Part shown: in pieces, positions 22,601-37,600 of the stretch
How positions within the stretch are numbered: the stretch's first letter is position 1
Layout: each line of letters starts with the position of its first letter
Assembly: GCA_024516035.1 (NCBI GenBank)
Contig: CM044967.1
Location: 2,264,383-2,328,382, forward strand
From: Bactericera cockerelli
Taxonomy: Eukaryota > Arthropoda > Insecta > Hemiptera > Triozidae
Direction of reading: 5' to 3'
Length of the DNA stretch: 64,000 nt
Notes under the pieces: generated by a model
The model's database searches: none
Told to the model about the DNA's origin: nothing
Seen by the model: only the letters and a program-made list of their open reading frames with translations
Position numbers and translations under genes: made by a program

Positions 22601-25600
22601 AAAAATTCGTGTCTATGTACATAGTGCGCATCTAAATTTAGATGAAGTGGACAGAGAGAATTTCCCTCAGAGCGAGGGAGAGAGAAAGAGAGAGAAGAGA
22701 GGGTTGGGGAGAGAGAAAGAGAGAAGGGTGGTAGAGAGAAGAGAGGGTTGGGGAGAGAGAAAGAGAGAAGGGTGGTAGAGAGAAGAGAGGGTTGGGGAGA
22801 GAGAAAGAGAGAAGGGTGGTAGAGACAAGAGAGGGTTAGGGAGAGAGAAGGGCGGTAGAGAAAGAGTGGTTTGGAAGAGAGAAAGAAAGAAGGGTGTTAG
22901 AGAGAAGAGAGGGTTGGGGAGAGAGAAAGAGAGAAGGGTGGTAGAGAGAAGAGAGAGTTGGGGAGAGAGAAAGAGAGAAGGGCGGTAGAGAGAAGGGTGG
23001 TAGAGAGAAGAGATAGTTGGGGAGAGAGAAAGAGAGAAGGGCGGTAGAGAGAAGGGTGGTAGAGAGAAGAGATAGTTGGGGAGAGAGAAAGAGATAAGGA
23101 TAGGGAGAAAGTAGGGAGATAGAGGATACTGAGGTGGTACAGTTAAGTGGAGGGAGAGAAAGAAGAGGGTTGGCACTGTTGGCAGAGAGAAGGTGATTGA
23201 CAGGGGGAGAGAAGAGAAGAAGGAGAGAAAGAAAGAGAGGGTAGAGAGATTTTGGGGAAGGAGTTAGAAGTGGTAGAGGTCGAGGGGAGGGAGAGAGAGG
23301 GAGCACAGAAAGGAAAGAGGTGGTTAAGCTAAGCATGGCAGGGGAGGAATGTGAAGGAGAGAGAAAAGAGAAGGAGAGCGAGTTAGAAGAGACGATGTTT
23401 GAGGTAGAGAGATGTTAATGTCAGAGGAGGGAGAGAGAGAGAGAAAATGAAGGAGAGAAGGGATAGAGAGAGGGGGAAAGAAGATAAGTAAGGAGAGGCA
23501 GAGAGATGTCAGGGGAGGGGAAAAGTTGTAAATTAGCTTATTTTTTAAAAAAATCTTCTGATTTAGAGAGATTAGCCCTGGTGGAGAATTTCAGGCAACA
23601 GCTTAATAATAAAACAAATTAACGATCAAATTTATAAATGGTCGAATTCCTCATTAGCAAATAGCTTTTATATATTAAAATTCCTTCATTAAGGACAACG
23701 TAACTGAGGGTTATTATTACAGAAAAATATCTGTTTGTGATTATGTATACTTGTACAGTGTTGTAGCATTCAAAGCTGATTACCGCAACAGAATAGAAAG
23801 TAGGTATTCTTTTAAATAAATTATAAAATAATTCATGCATAAAAATAATAGGGACAGTTATTATTCATTTAATACATGACTAATAATGCACGCCGTAAAT
23901 TAAACATGATGCTAATTGTAAGCCCTAACACGACCTTTCAAATCCAGTGGCACGGAGTTCCTCTTGATACTAAAGGCCGGAGTAAACAGCTCGAGTTCCC
24001 GGCCCTACCCAGGCTGGGTGAGGTTCGTTTGAGTAGCTGGTTTTTGAGAGTTTCCAGCGAATGGAAAGTGCCTGCGTCTTGATGTGACCATGCAGTTGAA
24101 AGCGACTTTAAAAGCCCCCAAAATATCTAAGTTGTTTTTAAACTTAAAAGTTGAAAATTATCATTTTTTTTTTTTTTTTTTAAATAAATATGGTTTTTTT
24201 ATATATTGTAAATGTAAAATATTTATCCCATAAAATATATAAGACCTGTTTTACTGCTGGAGTAAAGGGACTTTTCAGTCTTACCTCGGCAGTATAAACA
24301 AGGTATATTCTATTCTATTCTATATTTGTGTCAATCACTTTCGTGATGTCACAACTACTCAAACTCGCTTTACTAAATCTACGCTGAATCCGGTACTTGA
24401 ACCACCGACCACATGGTTAGAAGTCCGCCACCTTATCGATCAAGCTACTGAGGTTGGTAAGTTAAGTTAATGAATTAATAAATGGCAGTTGTTAGTAATT
24501 AGGAGTTTTTATTTCTTCGCGGGTATCTTTTTCTTTTGTTTTTATTTCATTTTTCACCAGGGGGTGAAAAGGCTCTCTCTCTCTCTCTCTCTTTCTATTT
24601 TTAACGACAATTACGATCAGTAAGTCAGTAAGGTGTTTTCTGAAAACAGTCAAATTGAAATATTCTGATTGATGTACAATCCGAACGTACGGGCATGTGT
24701 TTCGGTCTGGTTAGGTCTCATCAGCAATTCCACTACTAGTTCTGAATATTTCAACTAACCTATTTCAGTCAAAACAGAAAAGTGAGAAGTTTTGATAGAT
24801 AGACTGAAGTACTGTTAGATGCAACATCAAAGTATCCGATAGAAACTGAAGATCTATTGTTTATTTTTTTAGTCCAGAACCATCTTATTTTTAAACAACG
24901 TACCGTCTACATGTCTGCATGAATAACGTACCGTCAAAATAGTTGACCTGATGACGAAACTAAACCGATAAATTGAAACGTACCGGTTCAGAATTTGCTA
25001 CGTGACGCGATACATCGACTATAGATTCTGAGAACATGGGAGTGAAATAAATTAATGTGATGAATTTATAATAAAATTAAATAATAATAGTAACAGTTAT
25101 TGATATACCTAGCTGTAAAAGTTTAAGTATATACTGTTTAACATTACCAAAATTAAATCCTGTACAATGACTTCATGGTCCCTGAAGTAATGCCACACGG
25201 CGGTACCAGAGCAACATATAGAAACACAACCAAGAAGAGGTTTACGATTGTGAAAAACCTACTCGCCGGCTCACAGGCATTAACCTACGCTGGTGTTTTA
25301 TGCAAATTTTCCTCTTCTGAAAAAAAAAAATGCCTTCATGGTGTTAAAAATCGCTTCTATTAGAAGCTGCAGTTAATGAATATCAGAATAGACCTGGGCC
25401 ACATTACAGAAAGCACTCTCACTCTCATAATTCCCAAATTTCCTTTCAACCCTCTCACAACGCACATTGATTGACTGTATTTACAAATTCTGTTACATAA
25501 CCTAAAGCAATGTGATATCAAAATTAGTGAATCCTTTTCCAAAACAGACAGTTGAAATAACCATAGCACACACTATTGAAACCTTACAAGTGTATAAGAT

Positions 25601-28600
25601 ATGCTGAAAATCAAGTCCTCCCTTCAATGGGACGTTTTAACACTTCAGAGTTTCTCATAAATAAATTGTGTGTGCTATTCTGCCATTACAAAAATTGTGC
25701 CATGTCATTTTTTTTTTTAGTAGAAATTTAATGCCGAAAATAATAATAATAATATCGCCTTATTTATACTGCCTGATTAGGAATAAAGAATCCCATTATT
25801 CCAGCAGTAAGCACAAGACGTACTTTTATGTGGTTAAAATCGCAAATGGGAGGATAACTTGTCATGTCCCGGCTGGGTTTCGAACCCGCGGCCTCTGGAT
25901 TCTCAGAATGCCGCCTTTACCACTGAGCTACCGGGACAGACATTAAATTGGTCACGTTACTCTAAAAAATTGTAAGAATTGCACCGACCTCAGTAGCTGG
26001 ATCGATGAGGCGGCGGACTTGTAACCTGGAGGTCATAGCTTCGAGTCCCAAGTTCAACAAAGATTTAGTAAAGCGAGTTTGAGTGATATCACATCGTGAT
26101 TAACACAAATATGATAACTTGAAATACAAAAAGGCCAAGATGTACTCATCAGTATGGCTATTGGATAAGCTTTACTTCATAATAAATTCTGTCCTTTGCA
26201 AAGTACGGACAAAAAAAGTTATCATATCTGTGTTAATCACTTTTGTGCTGTCACAACAACTCAAATTCGCTTTACTAAATATTCGCTGAAACCCGGACTT
26301 GAACCACCGACCTCCAGGTTACAAGTCCGCCGCAGACTTATTTTTTTTTAACACTTTATTAACTGGACATATTATATACAACACAGATAATTACAAATTA
26401 ATATACAATATAAGAGAAGTAAAAAGAGAAAAAAAAAAAAAAATATATACATAATACTCGTATATGTCCTAACTAAAGGGCGGGGTTATTGCCTTTGGCA
26501 ATCTGTTCCACCCAACCCTTATTGATCAAGCTACTGAGGTCGGTAATTACGAACAAACAACTAGTAGTAAAGGCTTCTTCAGTATTGATCTGAGACATTA
26601 TGGGCAGAAAGAGGCGCTGTGAATATGGGAGGACTGAAGAGTCGATGGGAGCTTGAAATACGGGAATGCTTCCAAATTTTTCTATCTCATAGAAGAGTAG
26701 GGCATCGCAGGGCATGAATAAATATATTAACCCTTCGACAGCGAAATACTCCCTTGTGGAACTAAAATACAATATTATTATTATTGAATACTTCATTAAT
26801 ATAGGATATAATATATACGAATAAGTAATGATAAAAATTCTGAACAAAAATACGGGTAAAAAAGGTGAATAACAAANNNNNNNNNNNNNNNNNNNNNNNN
26901 NNNNNNNNNNNNNNNNNNNNNNNNNNNNNNNNNNNNNNNNNNNNNNNNNNNNNNNNNNNNNNNNNNNNNNNNNNNNGACAGAAGGTTTTAGAACTACTGG
27001 CAGAAGGTTTAAGAACTACTGGCAGAAGGTTTTAGAACTACTGGCAGAAGGTTTTAGAACTACTGGCAGCAGGTTTGACTTTTTAATGTAATAAAAAATC
27101 ATCGCCATTTCGGAAACGTGCTAACCTTTTAATTTTAACTCTCACACTAACATCTTCCTCTTTACTCCTGTTTTTTGTGCTATGGCCACTCCTTCTTTCT
27201 CTCTCTCTCTCTCTCTCTCTGTCTCTCGCTCTCCTCTCTTTTTTCCTCTTTGTGCCTGTCTCTTCGCCATTCCTTTCTTTCTTATCTCTATCTCTTCTTC
27301 TCTCTGTCCCATCTCCTCCGATATCTTGCTCTATCTCATCCTCTCTCTTTTTATTCACCATTTCTTCTCTCTCTCTTTCTCTCTCTCTCTTCCCCTTTTT
27401 ATGCCCGAATTTTCCTCCCTCCTTTATTTATTGTACTTCTCTCTCCCCTCTCCTCCGTCTCTCCCCCTCCCTCCCTCCTTATCTCTCTCTCTCTCACTCG
27501 GTCGATCGCTCTTCTACTCCTCTGCATCTTCCTGTCTCTCACAATTTTCTCAGTTTAGCATTAGAGGAGTGAGAGAGAAAGAGAGAGAGTTGTGTATGGG
27601 GTGAGAGAGATAAAGAGAGAGAGAGAGGGGTGTATGGGGAGAGAGAGAGAGAGAGATAAAGAGAGAGTGGTGTATGGGGAGAGAGAGAGAGAGAGGGGTG
27701 TATGGGGAGAGAGAGAGTATGAAATGTCACGAAAAGGTCAAGAGTCAGATATTACTTTAACCCTCTGATGCGCGTTGTCCATCCATACTGTGCAAGTGTG
27801 CACTGGTAGTCAAGTGGTTAAAGCGCTAGTCTGGTAATCCAGTGTCGGGATCCGTTGGTTCGTATCCCATCAAATGCATGAATTTTTCCTCATTCATTTG
27901 AGTTTGTGACCACATAATAATAAGACTCTGAGGGTTAGGTGGTAGAAAATGCTTTGAGCATTAACCTCGCCTGGTGGTTACCTTCCACTAAAGAGTGTTA
28001 TTATACTATAAAAAAGACATAAGAGAACGTTTGATTATAAAATAGAATAGAATACAATAGAATAGAATATAATGTACCTTGTTTATACTGCTGAAGTAAG
28101 ACTGAAAAGTCCCTTTACGCCAGCAGTCAAACAGGTCTAATAATTATGTTTCCTGTGGGATAAATGTGGCGGATTGAGCAGTTTTTTGGCAGAATAAGAC
28201 CGGTCGTGTGGCGTTCACGCCAGTTTAGATTAGCCAATGTATAGAGGGTGATTTTCTCGGACACTGAGTGGGCTCTGTCTGTGTAGGAATAAGCAATGCA
28301 GAAGTTGTAATGCCTCAAACCTGACACGTAAAGAAATTGATGATAACATTCACTTTTCTGTTTATACCGATTAAAATAGAGAGGTTAGTTGATGGCATGG
28401 ATATTCAGAACTATTACCTGCTGATGAGAGCAAATAAGCTCAAACAGCGGTCCAGGTATGCTCTGATATTCATGTACATCTGGTACAACTTCTCACTTTT
28501 CTATTTATACTGATTCAATATGGCTGCCATTTGGTTGAACCTGGATATAAGATAACTCAGGGGAATAGATTTTTTTAAAAATGATTTCCGGGTTTCTTTG

Positions 28601-31600
28601 ATAAAGAGGTTTTTTTTTGGGTTAAACGTCGCTTTCAACTGTATGGTCATATCACGACGGGATATAGGTGATTTTCCATTTTAGAGTGGTGAAATGGAGC
28701 TGGAAATTGTTCTCTTATTTCTATTGAAATCTTCTGATCTAAATCAATATTTGCAAATACATTTGGACGACATTTGGTAAACTTGTTTCAGTGTAAACTT
28801 GACTGGGCCTTACCGACAATCAATCGGTAAGTCTGAGTTATACGGCACGGAATTGATAGATCTTTAATAACACAATGATCAAAGCAAAGGCAAACCTTTG
28901 CGATTTGTCGAAATTTACATTAACACCGATATCTGAGTAATATTTATTCTTTACAGTGAAACCTGGATGTAAGAGACGAAATTTCCGGTCCCTTCTGTTC
29001 TCGCTTTTACGACTGGTAAATTGCAATAACAGAACGATGTTTCTACATTGATTACTGAATTATAAAACTATGAGATTTTTACATCAATGATCAATTTTCT
29101 GTTAATCTCTACCGATATTTAATCGATACGGAATAATTTAATCGATACACTAGTTCTCCGCCCTACACGCGGAATTGAAAGATCAAGGAACAGAATAATT
29201 ATCTGAGCGACTGGCTGATGTCATACCCGGATAAGACTGGTCACTAGTCACAACTACTCCAGTATTACAACTCAGATGTGGTCCTGGAGGTCATAGTGTG
29301 TACTCCTACAATCCAACTCAGTAGCAGACTGGATGCAATGTGGTCAGAATAACTGTCGGACATGAAGGAAAATGAAAAACAGACAGATGGTCTCATTAGA
29401 TTGAAAGGTTGGGTGGAAGAGATTGTCGAAAGCAATAACCCCGCCCTTTAGTTAGGACATATATTATGTACCTATACAGGGTGATCGAAACCACCCAGCC
29501 ACTCTTTTTCTCAAGAACAGTTTGAATTAGGATCTTGAAACAAAAAATTGGTCCCCAATAAGAAGTCTGAAGTTCTATGGGGAAATATTTTGAACCTCCG
29601 CCCACCGCCCCTAAGGTTGTTTTCAGGGGGGCACATGTCCGTTTCTCCCGAAATTTAAATGGAATGCATATTTTTTATTTTACATTCAAAACATGCAAAG
29701 CAAGTTAGTAACACTAATAAAAAGAAAAAAAATATTCCTTGGTTCGATTTGGACAAAAAGAAGTTATTAGGAATCAAGGGGGAGAAAAATGTCCTACAAC
29801 TCTTCGCGACCCACTAAAATTGTGATATAAAACAATAAAAATAAACATTTTAATTTAATTCACAATGATTTTTTTTTAAAAAAACGCCAGGTGTCAGAGT
29901 TTTTTAAACTCGTCTAGATAGATATGAATATAATGAAACGTAACTTTTACATAATAATTATTTCATGGAACGCACCATACTTGGAAGCTGGACGAGATTA
30001 CGACCTGATCAGAGTTTGAACAAGACACGGAAAAAACAATAAACTTTCTTTGCCTGCGCAGAACCAGACTATTTGAAGTTAGAAAGGAAATTTTGACGTC
30101 CCGTTAGCCTTGGAGTAAGCGTTCGTTACTTAACAAAAACCAGAATGCCCCATGGCACTAATATGGGACCAATATTACGGTTCTTTCGTTGGATTCTGAG
30201 ACGGCCTTGATAGATATGAATCACGACGTGTGGCAAAGGAATGCCAAGAAAATAGCATTTCCTATCTTGAAAATCGAGTTACGAGTAGTCTTAAACATTG
30301 CCTAACATTTGTGTGGAGAACCGTGGGATTGTAGAGTACCAATTTAATGATTGGATTGAACCTTTAAAAAATCATCTAGCAGTTCCATAACCGCTTCGCT
30401 AAGCGCCGGATCACAAAGCAGGATTTAATTTAAGATAAGCCACACTGTCCCTCAACTCGGGCTATACATTTGACTCTAAGCCATTACATATAATAACAAA
30501 TTTACCTACCTTCATACTTCGAAATCTCACTTTATATTTGTTGACCCTTAAAAAACATGTTGTTTCCCGTCTTTCGTCGACAGGATAAACGTGATGTTTT
30601 GTATTCTAACACTGTCAAAAATCAAAAGAAAATAAAGGTCAAGGATTCAAAGTATTACGGAATGAATTTCCAGAGATTGTTATGTGCACAAGAGATTTGA
30701 AAAGAAGTTTTCTAAGAACTGTTGAAAAGGTCTGGAGATAAACAGAGTTTCAGATGGTGCTTTTTAAAGAATTCTACTTATTTTACACATCATTTATGAA
30801 GACGATCATTTTCACAACTGAATAAGGTCCTAGACTCTCGCTTATGCCTAAGTCAAGTAACTTTTTTTCATCAATAGGATTCAAACTCTTTAAGCTCCTG
30901 GTAGAAAATTAAAGGCGTGTATCGTGTATGTGACTTGATTATTTCCCTATAAAGCCAAAGTTCTGTTGAACATTCAATTTGATAAGGTGCAAAATTGTAG
31001 GCCTCATCAAAATCCAAGTGAAGCCCCGCAAACACTAGAACAATATCATCAACCATATTATAAATACCATGGAGATCTTTCTTCCTGAAAACTATAGCTT
31101 CCTCCTCTTTTCCCTCTGTTTATCCTGATATTTGTACAAGAAGGCAGGATCCATAAATATGATATGCTTTGATAGCTACGTCACTCTGGTACTAATGGGT
31201 TACGTGTTCTAGTGATGACAGGGCAATTTTATCTTCGTGTTTGACCTTTTCTATATAAATTTGAAACAGCTGTTCTGATATGGATGTATATTGTATATCC
31301 GTCATAATTATTATCTACCACAAAGTCTCACTTTTCTTTTCTGTTTATTATTTTACCTGTCCAAAATCTAGCTTAGGTACTGAAATTTTACATAAAATAT
31401 ACCGCCCAGAACAATTTTTTGGCATTGAGCTAGTATAGTACAAATTCAGACTAGGAATTAATAGACGTTTTTGTAATACCTCTGTGGCGCTGTCACGGAT
31501 TGCGTACTGTGTAAGATAACCAACACTTAGATCACCTCCTCACCTCATCAACATCTCCTCACCTCCACAGTTCCCCACTTCCACCTTCTTCTCTTCACCT

Positions 31601-34600
31601 CGGCACCTCCACATCTCCTCACCTCCACACTCCTCACCTCAACATCTCCTCACCTCCACACTCCTCACCTCAACATCTCCTCACCTCCACACTCCTCACC
31701 TCAACATCTCCTCACCTCCACACTCCTCACCTCAACATCTCCTCACCTCCACACTCCTCACTTCCACCTTCTTCTCTCACCTCCGCACTTCCGAACCTCC
31801 ACAGTTCCACACTTCCACCTTCTTCTCCTCACCTCCGCATCTTTACACCTCCTTCTCCCCTGATTGAATGTTATTCACCTCTCGTTCCTTCGTGTTCAGT
31901 ATAAGCTCCAGTGCATAAATCAATTTTATTCGGAGTCTCTCGGCTCTGTAATCCTCTGTTCCAACGCCTCTCTTGTTAGGAGACGGGAAACACGCTGTGA
32001 GAGAGTTTGCCAAAATGTTTCCGTCATTTCGACATACATTCGAACCTGGATACAAGAGAATAGCTTTTTAGTTATCATATTTGTGTTAACCACTTTCGTG
32101 ATATCACAACTACTCGAACTCGCTCTACCAAAACTACGCTGAAACCGGGACTTGAACCACCGACCTCTAGGTTACAAGTCCACCGCCTTATCGATCAAGC
32201 TACTGAGGTCGGTGTGATATAAGAGAATAGAAGAAAAATTACCTTGTTTATACAGCCGAAGTCAGACTAAAAAGTCCCTTTATTTCAGAAGTCTAAGTGA
32301 CAGGGACTATTTTCTCTTACATCCACTATTTTCTCTTACATTATTATGTGGTAAAAATCCCAAATGGGTGGATAACTTGTCATGTCCCGGCTGGGTTTCG
32401 AACCTGCGACTGCTTGAATCTCTGGATTCACAGAGTGCCGCCTTTACCACTGAGGACAAAAAAAAATAGGTTTTTTTCCCTAATAAAAAGGTAAATTGGA
32501 CTTTGTAATCGTTCTCCTATTGAATTCCTATTACATCTCCATAAAGTTCTGCTGTACTTTTAGGGATAAGCTATCAGTACATCACAATTATTGTGATTAC
32601 CGTAAAAATGATAATTAGTTGACTTTAGAGAGGTATTAAAATTTGGCTATACTAAACTAATAATGCATGAATAATTTTACCTCTAAAATTGCCAATTGCC
32701 ACCACCCCATAGCAAAAAAATGCGCGAAAATGGATATCGTATCAAACAATTCGTTCTGGGCAAAAAGAAAACCGTACTAATTATTTTAATGAAAAATTTA
32801 TTTCTCTTACTTTCTATCCTCTCTCTCTTTCTCTCTCCTCTCTCTCTCTTTTCTCTTCTCTCTCTCTCTCTCTCTTCTCTTCTCTCTCTCTCTCTCTCTC
32901 TCTCATTACTCTCCCTCTCTCCCTCTCTCTCTCATTCTCTCTTCTTCTCTCTCTCTCTCTTCTTTCCCTCCCCTTTACCTGTATCTTTTTCTTGACGACT
33001 TTATCATTATAATATTACCTACGTCATCAGTGCCTTATTCTTACGAAAAAAAGACAAAAACATTATGACGTAGGCTATCATCAAAATAAGAATCATAATC
33101 TTTTCTCTGACGTAATGACTCTTGTTTCTTGTAAGTTAATGAAACCTGATTTTAAATTATGAATATTCATTTAAAAATATGAATAATTGAATATGTATAT
33201 TAAAAGTATTATAACATTTTAATATAATTATAACATTATAGAAAAAAAAATCCATGTAGAAAATTATAACATTAAAAATAACATAATATTATGTAGTGTT
33301 AAAATTCATTGTAAGGCACCGGCTCCATCTTTCATGTTGAAACTTCTACCTTTGTATCTTGAATATACATCAGTAATCCCATACTGTTCAATTTAAATCA
33401 TAATAATTATATTATATTGAAAGTAGAATGAATCACGTTAACATATTTTATGTACATATTAACCTGTATATCTAATCTACGCTGAAACCGGGACTTGAAC
33501 CACCGACCTCCAGGTTACAAGTCCGCTGCCTTATCGATCAAGCTACTGAGGTCGGGGAATATTTGTACATATTTTACTGTGAATAATAGAACAATGCTGT
33601 AGAACAGCCATCAATTTCATCGTTGCATTGCTGTGATAATCTATTGGAACTAGAAAATAGGCGAAGGAAGGATATTGAGGACATTTTTTGTCCTTGGTAT
33701 TAGGGCGTGTTGTGTTTTTTTCCGATGTTATTAGGTCAACCCCCCCCCCCCCCCCCCCCCCCCCCAGCTCTAGCCGTTTCCAGGAAGACAATGATATATT
33801 TTTCCAGGATTATAATTATTATTGTATTTTGTTATTGGGAATTAGAAAAAAATACAGGAAGATATCTAATGGATGATAAGTGATATGACGTATTTTTTTT
33901 ACTTCCGAGAAATTCCTTATAATATTTAGAAATCGGAAGTATTTTACTTTTTATTTTGTTGTTAAAAAAAAAAATTATCTGCAATTCACACAAACTCTAA
34001 TATGTTTTGACAAATTCCTAAAACCAAAATGTGCCATGGAGTCGAAAGTCTCAATTATTTGAAAAATTAATAGGATTTACTTAACATGTTCTGTGCCAGC
34101 CTCCGTGGCGTAACGGTTGTGACTACTGCCCGTAGTCGAGAGATCCTGAGTTCGATTCCCGGTTGGAGCAGACTTTTCGCACAGAAACTTCTGTTCCCTC
34201 CGAACATGTGAGGCTGGCAAATTCCGGCCCTACCCAGGCTGGGTGAGGTTAATGTGGGTAGCTGGTACGATTCCCAGCGAATGGAGGTTAAAACCCCCGT
34301 CCTGTCTACCTCAAGTCAGGACGTTAAAACCAAATAGAATCAATGGACATGAAAGGAGCCTAGACATTGGATTTGGGCGTCCATATAATCCTCTCACCAC
34401 CGTGATATATTTACAATACCTATCTCACGGACACGGAATTATTATATATTATACAAAGTCACATAATATGTTTTGACAAATTCCTAAGACCAAAGTGTGC
34501 CATGGAGTCGAAAGTCTCAAATATTTGAAAAAATAATAGGATTTATTTACTTAAAATGTTTTGTCTCTTTTATCTTTTTTTTTTTTTTTTTTTCTTTTTT

Positions 34601-37600
34601 TTTTCAGAAGTTATCGACATATTAAAATTTTAACAACAATGAGTGAATTTTATTTTAATATTTAATATATTTTAAATGTATAATGTCCTTCAAATGTATT
34701 TTAAATGTAAATCAAATTTAATTTTATTTTAATTGTAAACATACAGTAATGTATAAATATACAGTAAATTGATTGATTGATTGATCTTCCAGTGAGCGCG
34801 CAGCGGAAGCAGTCATCACGACCAGGCGGAGGTTTCGCCAGCCGTCAGCCCCCCGCCACGCGGGCGCCAGAAGAGGACATCGAACCCGCGTCCTCCGGCT
34901 CCACAGACCAGTGCCCGGAGCCCAACGGCTACTTCGCCGACGCTTACCAGTGTGATAAGTACTACGAGTGCAAGGACGGCAAGATCACGGAGAAACTTTG
35001 TCCCGACGGCATGGTGTTCAACGATTACAGCTCTCAGCAGGAGAAGTGCGACCTGCCGTTCAATTTGGACTGCTCCTCCCGATCTGAACTGCGTGAGTAT
35101 TATAATAATATTTATTTATTTATTTAATAAGTTGACGGGAGATATCCAATTTTACAATGTGACCCCCTGGTCTTATATTATTAATATTATTATAATAGAA
35201 CTGCGTGAGTATTACAAAACACATATTAACTTAGACATCTTAGAAGCCAATACACACACATCTTAGAAGCCAAATAAACATCTTAGAAGCAGAAGCCAAA
35301 TAAAAATGGCTTAGAATGGGTTCTCTGTATACATAAAAAGAATATGAAAAATAAAACAAATGATTTTATAAAACAAATGAAGAAAATATGAAAAATAAAA
35401 CAAATGATTTTATAAAACAATAAAAGAAATGTAGTAATAATAATAAAACAAATTATTATGACTTTATTACTTGACACAGTTTCCAAGTCTAGAAAAATAG
35501 AGAAATATATTTTCTCCAATAAGAAAACTAGAAACTATGCAAAAGGAAAAAGTATTATCTATGTCGCTGTATATGATGCGCAGAGCTTTCTGCGGAGGGA
35601 GTGAAAATTGTTAGACAGCCCTCTTCCGAGTGTCTGGTCTAGACGAATATGGCCAGGGTCAACTAAGCAGACGCCAGTCATTATTATTATTTTTTTTTTT
35701 TTTTTTTGATATTCTTGTATAAAAATAAAGGCCAATGAGGAGAGCATTAATTTATTTGCTAAGGTAACAACAATATACCACAGGGAGTAGACCAGCAGTC
35801 TGGCTTGGGGACTATAAACAGGTAGTAGACTTGGTTTGGCTTGGTTCTGGGGGCCCTAGTCAATTATTAGCCTCCTTGTATAGGCAGTGGTAAAAGTGCT
35901 GAGTCACTCCTCCATTGTCTGGCTACCATCGTTCACGATGACGCCACCCTATGATGATGATGATGATGATGATGATGAAGCTCGTCGGTCGTTGGCCGTT
36001 GACTTACTGTTACTGAATTTAAGCAACCTTAGAAGGGGTCTAACCCATAACTTATAACGTTTTTCTAGCACGCAGAAAGGGGAGAAAGTTCATCTAACTG
36101 TTTTCTGTGTTTTTTTTTTTATTTTTTTGGTATTATTGTATTGACCATTGTAATGGTCTCGTGGCGAAACTACCAAATAAAACATCTTCTTATTATTAAA
36201 TCCAGTTTTTCAAACGCTCCTGATAATTGGCCCATAAACTTGACTTTTGAAATTGTATTTGACGAAGTTTCTTTCATCAGATTGATGGTTTTCTTCTGTG
36301 TCATTTAGAATAAAATTTTAAAAAGGGGGAAAAATATATATTACTAAACGCTACACTCTATAAAATACATAGAAAAAAAATCTGTCATTTGAATGGACCT
36401 ATAAAAAATAAAATCATAACAACACTCTCTAGTGGAAGGTCACCAGCAGGCGAGGTCAATTCTCAAAGCATTTTCTACCACCTAACAACCCTCAGAGTTT
36501 TATTATGTGGTCATAAATTCAAATTAATGAGGAAAACTCAAACACTGGGTGGGATTCGAACCAACGGATCCCTACGCTACCTGGATTACCAGCCTGACGC
36601 GTTAACCACTTGACACCCAAAAATAGTCATTGTTTTTCATACAACTCCTTCAACGGTTTGAGTGTCCAAATAAAGCACATCATACAAGATACAGAACTAT
36701 CTACAGCTCAGTGGTAAAGGCGGCACTCTGTGAATCCACAGGTTCCAGAGGTCGTGGGTTCGAAACCCAGCCGGGACATGACAAGTTATCCTCCCATTTG
36801 GGATTTTTACCACATGATAATATGTCTTGGGCTTACTGCTGGAATAATGGGACTTTAATAGTCCTTATCGGGCAGTATAAATAAGGCGATGTTATTATTA
36901 TTATTATACACCACCTCACTAGACTTATGTAGAGACGACAAGTTATTCAAAATTCACGTTACCTAACTCACCCTCAAGCCATGATCCAAAATAAGAATCA
37001 ACCAACACAGTAACCATGATGTATTAACATTATAATATTCTCGGTAATTTGTTCGAGCGATTTTTTTGTTTCTCATCGACGGAACATGTCAAGAATTGCG
37101 AAATTTCTTGACCTTGGTGACTCAACACCAGAGCACTTTCCTTTCTCGAAACCATGACGGACAAACACTTCCTAGTGATGGATGACCAATTGACCATGGA
37201 GCAGAGGGTTAGCCGCGGGGCGCCACGTTTTGACTCTTGAGGAAGTGACGAAAACCCCTCAAGGGGATTCTGGTCATTCTGACATTTCTGGCTACTCATA
37301 ATAATAATAATAATATCGCCTTATTTATACTGCCCGATTAGGACTATTGATTACCATTATTCCAGCAGTAAGCCCAAGACGTATTATTATTTGGTAAAAA
37401 TCCCAAATGGGAGGATAACTTGTCATGACAGTTCTAGCTACTAGTGAGGATTGAAGATTCATGTAAGGAGTGTTCTTGTAGAACTTCGGGTTTCATTATC
37501 ACACAGATGTCTCAGTACAAACAGAAAAGTGAGAAGTTGTATTAAGAGTGAGTTAGCGCGCTAGTCGGACTTAGTGTCCATTTCTACAAAACGCGATATT

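Noticed and set aside
22667..23336. Ser/Pro/Leu-rich frames of up to 169 aa on the minus strand
   Set aside because: They follow the 44-bp GA-rich minisatellite; period and composition explain them.
25862..25942. A genuine tRNA gene on the minus strand
   Set aside because: It folds in part, but it is followed by the full SINE-E body and tail and recurs with the same flanks at 52 kb and 36.7 kb, so it is a SINE head.
27175..27604. Three overlapping 127-140-aa frames
   Set aside because: All three frames are open because the tract is CT-rich; no domain, start context or splice support.
33740..33765. Poly-Gly/poly-Pro frames over the C run
   Set aside because: Homopolymer artefact with no flanking coding signal.
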